Assembly (NCBI RefSeq): GCF_001905655.1
Contig: NZ_JMHT01000091.1
Span: 1-37,377, forward strand
Source: Mycobacterium sp. ST-F2
GTDB lineage: Bacteria; Actinomycetota; Actinomycetes; Mycobacteriales; Mycobacteriaceae
DNA: 37,377 bases
Direction of reading: 5' to 3'
This document shows, one piece after another, positions 23,670-30,537 of this stretch. The notes under the pieces were generated by a model. That model had not been told where the DNA came from, made no database searches, and saw nothing but the letters and a program-made list of their open reading frames with translations. Numbering within the stretch: position 1 is the stretch's first letter; the number at the start of each line of letters is the position of its first letter. Position numbers and translations under genes: made by a program.

Positions 23670-25529
23670 ATGGGGGGTCCGGGCGCTGGTGTGCATCGCG
23701 AGGTGGGGCTGGCCGCTGCGGGGGCGGTTCTTGTTGTCGCGGCGTTGGATTGGGTCGGTTGGGCGACGGGGATCGAGGTGTTGACGCGGGTCTTTCGGAC
23801 CTGGCCGCCGATGACGCCCTGGACGGCGTTGTGGGTGGCTGCGCTGGCGCTGTCGATTCTCATGCAATCGGGGAATCCGGTGCGGAGTCGGGTGTGGGCC
23901 GGGCGGGGCTTGGCCGTAGTTGTGGGCGTGCTCGCCTGCGCGATTCTGGTGGAGTACGCGACCTCCAGATCATTCGGGATCGACCAAGCGTGGTTCGGTG
24001 CGGCAGTGCGCAGCCGGCAGTTGTCCTGGCCTGGGCGTCCAGGCCCACAGGCGGCAGCCGCGGTCCTGCTCTTGGCCACCGCCGTAGCGTTGACCCGCGT
24101 GGAGCGCCGTGGGGTCGGCGTGGTCTGGCCGGTGTGCCTGGCCGGTGGCGGGCTCGTCCCACTTGTCGCCGTCGTGGCCTATCTCTTCGATGCCGAGACT
24201 CTCGTGCAGGTGCGGCCGTCGACCGGCATAGCGATGTTGACCGCTGTCGCAGCGATACTCCTCGTCACTGCCGCGTCGGCAGCGCGTCCTGACAGGGTTC
24301 CCCTTGTCTGGCTGCTCGCCCGGCCCGACCGGGTCCCATTGCTCCGGTTGTACGGCCTCGCCGTCGGCCTGCCGATCGTTGTGTCGTTGTGGCGGCTCAC
24401 GTTCCTGTCCCTGGGTGTCAACGAGAACGCCGCCTTCGCTCTGTCCGTCACATTGGCCACAGTTGTAGCCGCGATTCTCGGCTTCCGTTTGCGTCGCCAA
24501 GAGCAGAATCCGCTGATCGAACAGGAGCGGCTGAGCAGGGAACGCGCTGAAGCCGAGCGCAGACGCGCTGACGCCGAGCGCAGACGCGCCGAGGTCGAGA
24601 GACGATACCGAATCCTGGCCGACAACAGTGTGGACACCGTCGTCCACGTTCGTGAAGGCCGCGTCGTGTGGATTTCGCCGTCGGTGGAAGGCCAGTTCGG
24701 AGTTCCGCCCCAGAAATGGATTGGCTCTGACTATCTCTCCCACGTACACCCCGACGACGTTGCCAACGTGAGAACCCGTTTACAGGAGATCGGCACGGAC
24801 AAGACGGCTGCCGCGCGGTATCGAATTCGCGCCGACGGGGGTGACTATCACTGGGTCGACGGCCACGCCAAGCCCTACGTCGACGCGGATGGCAACATCG
24901 ACGGGGCAACCGGGTCGATGCGTGTCGTCGACGATCGGGTCGAGGCGGAGCAGCGTCTGGATCGGCTGGCCCGGTTCGACATTCTGACCGGTCTGCCGAA
25001 CCGTGCCGAGGCGTTGGGAATCCTTGAGGCTGCGATCGCGCACGCGCGATCGCCCGGCGCTGACCTCGGCGTCCTGTTCTGCGATATCGACCATTTCAAG
25101 GACATCAACGACACCTGGGGGCACGCCGTCGGTGACGCTGTGCTCGTGACAATGGCAAGCCGGGTCCGCGAAAGCGTGCGCCAGGGAGACATGGTGGGGC
25201 GGATAGGCGGAGACGAGATGCTCGTCGTCCTGTTCGGCCTCCACGGTTATGACGAGGCCGTCAGAATCGCCGACGGGATTCGATGTCGTGCCGCCGAACC
25301 GATCCATGAATCCGGGCACACGGTACATGCGACTCTGAGTATTGGTGCCACCCTGGCCGTTCCCGGCGAATCCGTTTCCTCGATCATCGGCCGCGCTGAC
25401 ACGGCGATGTACCAGGCCAAGTTGGGCGGTAGAAACGCGGTCGTCCGGATTGAATCAACCGAGCCCCGAGCTCATGTCGGTAGTTCCAAACGCGACATCG
25501 CGACCCGCGGCTTCACCGCATCGCGGTGA
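23670..25529 (+). CDS. Membrane PAS-GGDEF diguanylate cyclase
   Basis: A 619-residue membrane sensor expected to make cyclic di-GMP from two GTP. The N-terminal part has seven to eight membrane segments (about 5-275), unassigned to a named MASE type. A helical linker of heptads (RAEAERRRADAERRRAEVERR) comes from three 21-base tandem units. A PAS domain (about 310-420) has ILADNSVDTVVHV, LSHVHPDDV and YHWVDGHAKP. The GGDEF domain (about 450-600) includes DILTGLPNRAE, FCDIDHFKDIND and the active site GGDEM (513-517). An inhibitory RxxD site (RQGD, 504-507) lies five residues before it, so product feedback is expected. Phe to Met at the last active-site position is an uncommon variant. GGGGAGGGA precedes ATG 23670. 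Confidence 0.9.
   Translation: MGGPGAGVHREVGLAAAGAVLVVAALDWVGWATGIEVLTRVFRTWPPMTPWTALWVAALALSILMQSGNPVRSRVWAGRGLAVVVGVLACAILVEYATSRSFGIDQAWFGAAVRSRQLSWPGRPGPQAAAAVLLLATAVALTRVERRGVGVVWPVCLAGGGLVPLVAVVAYLFDAETLVQVRPSTGIAMLTAVAAILLVTAASAARPDRVPLVWLLARPDRVPLLRLYGLAVGLPIVVSLWRLTFLSLGVNENAAFALSVTLATVVAAILGFRLRRQEQNPLIEQERLSRERAEAERRRADAERRRAEVERRYRILADNSVDTVVHVREGRVVWISPSVEGQFGVPPQKWIGSDYLSHVHPDDVANVRTRLQEIGTDKTAAARYRIRADGGDYHWVDGHAKPYVDADGNIDGATGSMRVVDDRVEAEQRLDRLARFDILTGLPNRAEALGILEAAIAHARSPGADLGVLFCDIDHFKDINDTWGHAVGDAVLVTMASRVRESVRQGDMVGRIGGDEMLVVLFGLHGYDEAVRIADGIRCRAAEPIHESGHTVHATLSIGATLAVPGESVSSIIGRADTAMYQAKLGGRNAVVRIESTEPRAHVGSSKRDIATRGFTASR
24544..24606 (+). repeat. Three tandem 21-bp units inside the GGDEF gene
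   Basis: Units 24544-24564 and 24565-24585 differ at one base; the third (24586-24606) is degenerate. Each encodes seven residues (AEAERRR-type heptad) of the signalling helix between the membrane part and the PAS domain. Copy number would change linker length in steps of one heptad. Confidence 0.8.
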
Positions 25530-25556
25530 CTGTCGGCCGATGTCCTGTTGCTGTTT

Positions 25557-25781
25557 GTGTGATCGCGGCTGCGCCGCTCAACACACGCCGCCGGCCAGAA
25601 AAAAAGGCGAGCGTCGCCGCTCGCCTCAGTCGTGTGTTCGCACCGTCAATCGACTCGGAAACGAGAGCAAGCTCTCGTTTCTCTCGTCTCACTCCGGTGT
25701 GATCGCGGCTGCGCCGCTCAACACACTCCATCGGCTCGGAAGTGAACGCAAGCGTTCCCTTCGCTCGCCTCAGTCGTGTGT
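25557..25781 (+). repeat. Repeated blocks beside the attachment site
   Basis: A perfect 30-bp block occurs at 25557-25586 and 25697-25726, centred on GCGGCTGCGCCGC. A 20-bp block, CGCTCGCCTCAGTCGTGTGT, occurs at 25618-25637 and 25762-25781, the second running into the tRNA end. Between the blocks lie two short-loop hairpins: AAACGAGAGC-AA-GCTCTCGTTT (25659-25680) and GAACGC-AA-GCGTTC (25744-25757). The whole looks like a duplicated unit of about 140 bases in the tRNA 3' flank. There is no gene in 25530-26088. Confidence 0.8.
25599..25625 (-). terminator. Minus-strand intrinsic terminator downstream of the tRNA end
   Basis: On the minus strand GGCGAGCG pairs with CGCTCGCC around a GCGA loop and is followed by seven T residues (25605-25599). 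It fits as the original terminator of the tRNA gene whose 3' end remains at 25779, or as a terminator facing the GGDEF gene. Confidence 0.85.
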
Positions 25782-25803
25782 CCGAGGGGGGACTTGAACC
25801 CCC
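25779..25803 (-). other. attL: displaced 3' end of a tRNA gene
   Basis: On the minus strand a five-G stem, the loop TTCAAGT and a five-C stem make a perfect T arm. CTCGGAC plus A then make the 3' acceptor strand and discriminator. No 5' acceptor (GTCCGAG), D arm or anticodon arm follows upstream, so only the 3' end remains. This is the usual scar of integration into a tRNA 3' end, with the tyrosine integrase 290 bases away. The acceptor resembles some actinobacterial tRNA-Leu genes; the identity is unproven. The intact tRNA should sit at the far end of the element, outside the window. Confidence 0.75.
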
Positions 25804-25920
25804 GCAGACGCGCGAGGTCAGGGCGATATCGCACGGTCTACCTGCGGAAACACATGACTGCAAGTCACTGTGAATGCCACGCTTTTCCCGCATTTTGTGT
25901 CCAAAGCGTGTCCAGTCTGG

Positions 25921-25940
25921 GTCGGGTCGGGTCGGGTCGG
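25921..25940 (+). repeat. Four tandem GTCGG pentamers
   Basis: GTCGG occurs four times in a row, preceded by a near copy, GTCTGG. It lies between attL and the integrase repeats. No function can be assigned. Confidence 0.8.
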
Positions 25941-25970
25941 GGAGGTGCGGCCGGCTCGGCGGGGACGCCC

Positions 25971-26032
25971 CGACATTTGTGCACATCGCGACATATGTCC
26001 GATTCCGGCATTTGCGCGAATACGGCATATGT
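25971..26032 (+). promoter_or_regulatory. Four phased direct repeats upstream of the integrase
   Basis: Copies of CGRCATWTGY lie at 25971-25980 (CGACATTTGT), 25989-25998 (CGACATATGT), 26006-26015 (CGGCATTTGC) and 26023-26032 (CGGCATATGT). The steps are 18, 17 and 17 bases. The place, between the attachment core and int, and the regular spacing suit integrase arm-binding sites or an excisionase/regulator array. Confidence 0.7.
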
Positions 26033-26051
26033 ACGAATTCCTTTGCAGCCC

Positions 26052-26081
26052 TTGATAATTCGGAATTCGTGCCGCTAGTCT
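26052..26081 (+). promoter_or_regulatory. Leaderless integrase promoter
   Basis: TTGATA (26052-26057) and TAGTCT (26076-26081) are 18 bases apart, and the -10 ends seven bases before the int ATG, so the transcript should start at the start codon. A 9-bp inverted repeat, ACGAATTCC (26033-26041) with GGAATTCGT (26062-26070), brackets the -35 and could be an operator. Confidence 0.55.
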
Positions 26082-26088
26082 CGGCGGC

Positions 26089-27132
26089 ATGACAACCCTC
26101 ACCAGCACCCCGCCGGCGCGGACATGGCGGGATGTCGCCGACCAGCTCGACGACATGCAGCGCGCCGCACTCACCGAGGTCGAGCGCCGCGGCATCCACA
26201 CTGCCGCGAAGCTGCTCGAACTCGCGGTTGACATGGCCGGCGACCCGGTCGACGCACCGCGGGCCGCGGCTCGCCCCGGTCCCGCACCCCGGCCGCTGCC
26301 GCCGGCATGGGCCAATCTGATCCAGGGCTACCTCGACGCCGAAGCCGGCGCCGGCCACAGCCGCGCCACAGTCGCCACCCGACGCGGCCAACTGTCCCAG
26401 TTCGCCCACGGCCGGCAGTGCGCACCGGACCAGGTCACCGAAGCAACCCTGCTGCGGTGGTTGGGACACCCCGACTGGTCGATCGAGACGCGCCGCAGCC
26501 GGCGTAACGCGCTGGTCTTGTTCTTCCGCTGGGCACACCGGGCCGGCCACCTGCCGGCCAATCCCGCCGCCGAGCTGCCCGTTGTGCGCGCTGCGGTGCC
26601 GGCGCCGCGGCCGGCGCCCGACGCGGCGTGGTTCGCCGCGCTGGCCGCAGCTGACGCGCGCGTGCGGCTTATGCTGCGGTTGGCCGCGGAGGCCGGCCTA
26701 CGCCGCGCCGAGATCGCGCGCCTGCATTCCCGCGACCTGGTTGAGGGGTTCGACGGCTGGCAGTTGCGGGTAACGGGCAAAGGCGGCAAGGTCCGCGTGC
26801 TGCCGATCGGCGACGAGCTCGCCGGCCTGGTCGCCGCCGGCGCGGCAGGTCACACCCGCGGCGGACCGGTCTCCGGGTGGCTGTTCCCCAGCTCGGACGT
26901 CGGCGCACACCTGACACCGCACTATGTCGGGAAGCTCATGGCCCGCGCGCTACCTGATCACTGGAGCGCCCACACGCTGAGGCATCGGTTCGCGAGCAAG
27001 GCATTTCGCGGATCGCGCAATCTGCGGGCGGTGCAAACGCTGCTCGGACACTCCTCGGTCGCGACCACGGAGCGGTACACCGCGGTCGATGCCGACGAGG
27101 TACGGGCCGCGATGATGGCGGCTCAAATTTGA
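26089..27132 (+). CDS. Tyrosine-type phage integrase
   Basis: A 347-residue tyrosine recombinase that should catalyse recombination between phage and tRNA att sites. The N-terminal 75 residues may bind arm sites. A SAM-like core-binding domain follows (about 76-170, WANLIQGYLDAEAGAGHSRATVATRRGQL). The catalytic domain (about 180-345) carries R205 (AGLRRAE), K231/K234 (GKGGKVR), H295 and R298 (HTLRHRFA), H321 (LLGHSS) and the nucleophile Y330 (TERYT), so all active residues are present. It starts leaderless from the promoter just upstream and is the first gene of the element after attL. High GC content resembles the host and suggests long adaptation to mycobacteria. Confidence 0.95.
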   Translation: MTTLTSTPPARTWRDVADQLDDMQRAALTEVERRGIHTAAKLLELAVDMAGDPVDAPRAAARPGPAPRPLPPAWANLIQGYLDAEAGAGHSRATVATRRGQLSQFAHGRQCAPDQVTEATLLRWLGHPDWSIETRRSRRNALVLFFRWAHRAGHLPANPAAELPVVRAAVPAPRPAPDAAWFAALAAADARVRLMLRLAAEAGLRRAEIARLHSRDLVEGFDGWQLRVTGKGGKVRVLPIGDELAGLVAAGAAGHTRGGPVSGWLFPSSDVGAHLTPHYVGKLMARALPDHWSAHTLRHRFASKAFRGSRNLRAVQTLLGHSSVATTERYTAVDADEVRAAMMAAQI

Positions 27133-27275
27133 GTGGAACCGATCGGCGCGCGCGGACGTCCAAGTAGATGTTGGCCCACGCTGCGCCCGCCGCATCGGCT
27201 TGGGGTCACGCTCAACCGCTTGGTTGTTCATCGTTAGAGTAATCAGTGCCAAAATCTAGAAAATTGCAAGAAACT

Positions 27276-27284
27276 TGCGATAAT
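27276..27284 (+). promoter_or_regulatory. Extended -10 promoter for the AbiL-like operon
   Basis: TGCGATAAT is an extended -10 element ending seven bases before ATG 27291, again pointing to a leaderless transcript. An imperfect inverted repeat, TTGCAAG-AAA-CTTGCGA (27264-27280), overlaps it and could be an operator. Confidence 0.45.
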
Positions 27285-27290
27285 TGCTTT

Positions 27291-28661
27291 ATGGGAGATC
27301 AAATGGTTCCGAAGTCGCACACGATGCTGCTGGGATTTCAGGCCAAGAACGTCCGCTCGTTCCGCGGCAACATCGACTTCTCGTTAGAGGCGACGGCGAT
27401 GGCTGAGCCGAAGGTTGTTCGCGAGGTTCCGTGGCGGGAGAACGGGCGCAACTACATGAAGGTGCTCCCCGTCGCCGGCGTCTTCGGGGCGAATGCTTCC
27501 GGCAAGAGCAACCTGCTGCGAGCCATGGAGGACATGCGGACGATCGTCCGAGAGTCGTTCTCACCTCACAATCGACGCCGGTCACTGAGATACCTACGAC
27601 GGCCGTTCAAGCTGAGCGAGCGCACTGGGAATGCGCCATCCACATATGAAGTCGACCTGATCATCAACGGTATCCGGCACGAGTACGGCTTCACCATTGA
27701 CGACGACCAGGTTCTACACGAGTGGGCGCGGCGATTTCCTCGGGGCCGCGCAGTGACGATCTTCGAGCGCCATGGACTCGACCTGCGACTCGAGAGTCGC
27801 ACGGCGAGGGCGCGTGCAATGAAGGAGCTTCTGCGCCCTGACGCACTTTTCCTGTCCGTCGCCGATGCCGCGGAATTTGAAGAGCTCGGCTCGCTCTACC
27901 GGTGGTTCGATCAGAACTTTCGGCTGTGCGACGCTGCCAGCAGAGACTCCAGGGCGAAGTACACCGCGCATTTGATGGAGCACGAGGAACGCAGGTTGCA
28001 GCTACTTGAGATCTTGAAGTTGGCCGATCTCGGCATCACGGACGCGCGCCGTCGGGAGCCGACGAAGCACGAAATTGAGTTGGCGCGAAAGCTGTACCAA
28101 GCGCTACGCGGCGATGGGGAGAGCGGCCCGGTCGACGACTCCGAGCTCCAGCTTGACGCCTTTTCAGGGATCGAGCTGAGTCACCGCACGCAAAACGGTG
28201 AGAGCGTCCACTTGGATAGCTCCGAGGAATCGCTCGGCACGATGGTTTGGCTTGGGTTGGTTGGGCCACTGCTCGACGCACTTGTCGCTGGCACTGTGAT
28301 GCTGGTCGATGAACTAGAGGCGAGTCTTCACCCACTGCTAGTCGAGCAGTTCGTGATGCTGTTCCAAAGCCCGGAGTCGAATCCGCATGGAGCGCAACTC
28401 ATCTTCAACTCGCATGAGGCGAAGCTGCTGGGCAATTCGCCGTCCGACCGGATAATCGGACGGGATCAGGCGTGGTTCACAGAGAAGCGGGACGACGGTA
28501 GCAGTGAGCTCTACTCGCTGACCGATCTGAATCCCCGGAAGGAAGAGGCTATCGCGCGTCGATACATGCAAGGTCGATACGGTGCGACGCCGATCATTAG
28601 CGGCAATCAATTCCGGGCGCTTGCTGCTCTCCTAACTACGCAGGAGACCGTCAAGGGATGA
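27291..28661 (+). CDS. AAA family ATPase of an AbiL/RloA-type defense pair
   Basis: A 456-residue ATPase of the AAA_15/AAA_21 (ABC/SMC-like) type found in anti-phage systems. The N-terminus reads MLLGFQAKNVRSFRGNIDFSLEA. Walker A is GVFGANASGKSN (K72). The ABC-signature-like SSEESLGT and the Walker B MLVDELEASLHP (D340, E341) lie in the C-terminal half, followed by IFNSHEAKLL, whose histidine fits the H-loop. The middle is a helical insert. The next gene is RloB-like and overlaps by ATGA, which defines the AbiLi/AbiLii arrangement. Possible starts are GTG 27246, ATG 27291 (leaderless) and ATG 27303 with GGGAG. GC content is visibly lower than around it, suggesting recent acquisition. Confidence 0.85.
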   Translation: MGDQMVPKSHTMLLGFQAKNVRSFRGNIDFSLEATAMAEPKVVREVPWRENGRNYMKVLPVAGVFGANASGKSNLLRAMEDMRTIVRESFSPHNRRRSLRYLRRPFKLSERTGNAPSTYEVDLIINGIRHEYGFTIDDDQVLHEWARRFPRGRAVTIFERHGLDLRLESRTARARAMKELLRPDALFLSVADAAEFEELGSLYRWFDQNFRLCDAASRDSRAKYTAHLMEHEERRLQLLEILKLADLGITDARRREPTKHEIELARKLYQALRGDGESGPVDDSELQLDAFSGIELSHRTQNGESVHLDSSEESLGTMVWLGLVGPLLDALVAGTVMLVDELEASLHPLLVEQFVMLFQSPESNPHGAQLIFNSHEAKLLGNSPSDRIIGRDQAWFTEKRDDGSSELYSLTDLNPRKEEAIARRYMQGRYGATPIISGNQFRALAALLTTQETVKG

Positions 28662-29335
28662 CGAGCAACAGTCGAGGCTCCCGTGCCCGGACCGGCCGCC
28701 GGCGTCCCTCAACTCAGGCACAGCGATTCCAGATCAGAGTTTTCGCGGAAGGCAAGGAGACCGAGGTCGGATACATCAATCACTACTTTCGGCTGCACCG
28801 TAATCGGGTAATCGTCAGCATCGCCGAACACCAGGGCTCTGCGCCTCTGAGTGTCGTAGAAGCCGCTGTTGCCGAACGCAAATACGACCTGCGAGAGGAG
28901 AAACGCGGGCGAGGCTCGGCCTACGACGAGTATTGGTGCGTCATCGACGTTGACGAGCACTACGGGCTCGACGAGGCGCTCCAGCTTGCAGCCGCCAGTG
29001 GGGTCAAGGTGGCACTGTCGAGCCCGTGCCTCGAAGTATGGTTCGTACTGCACTACCGCCTTCAGGCGGCTTACCTGGAACGTCATGCAGCGCAGCATGA
29101 GTCAAAGACGCTGCTCGGCTGCAACAAGACGCTGAGCGAAGCCGCACTCTCCCTACTTGAGGAGCGGTACGGCACTGCGTTGGAGAACGCAAAGCAACTC
29201 GACGCCAAGCATCGCGGCGACGGAACGAAGAAACCGTGGAACCCCGGTAGTAATGTGTGGGAGCTCATCGAAACCATCCGCAACGCAGCCTCATTGCCTG
29301 GCTCTGGAGTGCCGTTTAGCGCCTGGCACCTGTAG
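28658..29335 (+). CDS. RloB-like / AbiLii Toprim-related effector
   Basis: A 225-residue protein of the RloB family. A basic N-terminus (GSRARTGRRRPS) leads to the Toprim-like acidic set: E34/E36 in EGKETEVGYI, and D97 and D99 in CVIDVDEH. The family hallmark SSPCLEVWFVLHY follows near residue 120. Toprim-like proteins bind metal and cut or process nucleic acid, so this is the probable effector of the pair, held in check or triggered by the ATPase. Its ATG lies inside the ATPase stop. The last 20 bases overlap, on the other strand, the RMF-like gene. Activity against phage is inferred from the family. Confidence 0.85.
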   Translation: MTSNSRGSRARTGRRRPSTQAQRFQIRVFAEGKETEVGYINHYFRLHRNRVIVSIAEHQGSAPLSVVEAAVAERKYDLREEKRGRGSAYDEYWCVIDVDEHYGLDEALQLAAASGVKVALSSPCLEVWFVLHYRLQAAYLERHAAQHESKTLLGCNKTLSEAALSLLEERYGTALENAKQLDAKHRGDGTKKPWNPGSNVWELIETIRNAASLPGSGVPFSAWHL

Positions 29336-29495
29336 CACGCATCGCTGGGCCGGTATTGACGCGTACCCGCAACATGCGCGTGTAGCCGCGCATCCACAGT
29401 TTCGCCAGGGCGAGCGATCGGCCGGCGTACGGGTTCGGGTCACCGACGTCGGCGAGTGAGCCCTCGAACAGGGCACGCATCGCTTCCCGCCGCAT
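29316..29495 (-). CDS. RMF-like (ribosome modulation factor/CrpP type) small protein
   Basis: A 59-residue basic protein. The pattern AMRALFEGSL-x7-NPYAGRSLALAKLWMRGY resembles ribosome modulation factor: A-x-x-x-G, then NPY, then L-x3-W-x2-GY. RMF in E. coli silences ribosomes in stationary phase; RMF/CrpP-fold proteins are also frequent in actinobacterial phages, where their role is unclear. Start choices are ATG 29495 and ATG 29480, the latter preceded by GGCGGGAAG and giving 54 residues, close to RMF length. The frame is open further upstream to 29582. Its 3' end overlaps the RloB-like gene tail to tail. It is the leftmost leftward gene of the element. Confidence 0.55.
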   Translation of the reverse strand: MRREAMRALFEGSLADVGDPNPYAGRSLALAKLWMRGYTRMLRVRVNTGPAMRATGARR

Positions 29496-29612
29496 CGTCA
29501 CTCGGCAATGATGCAGCTGTTCGGGGCCGGCCAGCGGATCCCACGCCGACGCCCGGGACCACGGCGCCGACCTGGCGCACAACGCGGCCGACCGATTTGC
29601 GACGATTCGCCC

Positions 29613-30098
29613 ATGCCCGATGTGACTCTCGCCAATGTGTTGCTCAGCGGTATCCCGTCCATGCTCGTGGCGCTCGTCGGTGTCGGCGGGATCGCCTACA
29701 CACAGAGGCGTGCCGACATGCGCCAGGACCGCATCGCGGACGCGAACCGCAAGTTTGAGCGAGAGGGCCGTCTGCTCGACAAGCGCCGCGAACTCGGCGC
29801 GGAGTTCGTTTCTGCGGTGTGGCTGCTCGCGGCCGAGAGCCGCGACGCCGTACCCGATGGTGCCGGTTATGCCGATCTGACACCGGACGAGACGGCTCCG
29901 GTGCGCCGCGCGTTGTCATTGGTCTGCATGGTGCTTGATCCGCCGGGTCGCAAGGCGGCAGAAGCGGTATTTGAGGCCCTGCTCGCGTATGTCGGTGTGT
30001 TCACGCAAGATGCGTGGGACTCGATCAGCGCCGCCGAGGACGCGCTAATTGAGGTCATCAATAACGAGACGCGCGACGACGGTGGCCGTGGGCGGTGA
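29613..30098 (+). CDS. Small single-span membrane protein, unrecognised
   Basis: A 161-residue protein. One N-terminal hydrophobic segment (LANVLLSGIPSMLVALVGVGGIAYTQ) is followed by a charged helix (RRADMRQDRIADANRKFEREGRLLDKRRELG) and a mostly helical domain to the C-terminus. I do not recognise a family. It lies alone on the plus strand between the RMF-like gene and the tail operon, near the integrase and the defense pair. Small membrane proteins at such places often protect the lysogen from other phages or help lysis, but nothing here proves that. No clear ribosome site precedes ATG 29613. Confidence 0.65.
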   Translation: MPDVTLANVLLSGIPSMLVALVGVGGIAYTQRRADMRQDRIADANRKFEREGRLLDKRRELGAEFVSAVWLLAAESRDAVPDGAGYADLTPDETAPVRRALSLVCMVLDPPGRKAAEAVFEALLAYVGVFTQDAWDSISAAEDALIEVINNETRDDGGRGR

Positions 30099-30162
30099 AG
30101 CGCGGCGACTGGCACGTCGCTGACGCGAGACCGCCACGCCGACGACCAGGGCCATGCGGCGC

Positions 30163-30537
30163 TCAGCTCTCAGCTTCCCCAGTAATCCGTTGTGCCACTT
30201 CGGATGTGACGATCATCCACAGCTGGTGCACGTCCGACCAGGTAACCATGTCGAACGCGACGACACCCTCGCTGAAGTCGCGCACGGCCCAGTGAGTCAT
30301 GGCCGCGGTCGTGGAGCCGACGCCGGTGGCGGCTTGAGCCTCCCGAGCTCGGCGCCGGCCCTGTCGGATGAGCCAGTCCGGCAGCTTGTCCGAGTCGACA
30401 TGGTCGCCGTCCAAGTCTGCCCATTTGCCCAGTTCTGCCGTAGTGGTGCCGAGCAGAACGGCCGCACCCCACGTCGTCGGTTCCGGTTGGCCGTCCACAC
30501 TCTGCTGACACAGAAGCATCGTCACGGTGTTCGTCAT
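30163..30537 (-). CDS. Unrecognised protein following the tape measure gene
   Basis: A 124-residue protein starting MTNTVTMLLCQQSVDG. Its ATG overlaps the tape measure stop by one base (TGATG), so it is translated by reinitiation and is probably a tail-related protein. No domain is recognised; the composition is mixed, with several Trp residues in the C-terminal half (THWAVRDF, VTWSDVHQLWMIV). In siphoviruses the gene after the tape measure usually encodes the distal tail protein, which is much larger, so this is either a small substitute or an accessory factor. It is the last gene of the leftward operon. Confidence 0.65.
   Translation of the reverse strand: MTNTVTMLLCQQSVDGQPEPTTWGAAVLLGTTTAELGKWADLDGDHVDSDKLPDWLIRQGRRRAREAQAATGVGSTTAAMTHWAVRDFSEGVVAFDMVTWSDVHQLWMIVTSEVAQRITGEAES

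Noticed and set aside
25557..25781. CRISPR array
   Set aside because: Only two copies of each block, with unequal surroundings and no cas genes; they fit a flank duplication.
25779..25870. A complete tRNA gene at the attachment site
   Set aside because: The T arm and 3' acceptor strand are perfect, but no matching 5' acceptor, D arm or anticodon arm exists in the following 100 bases.
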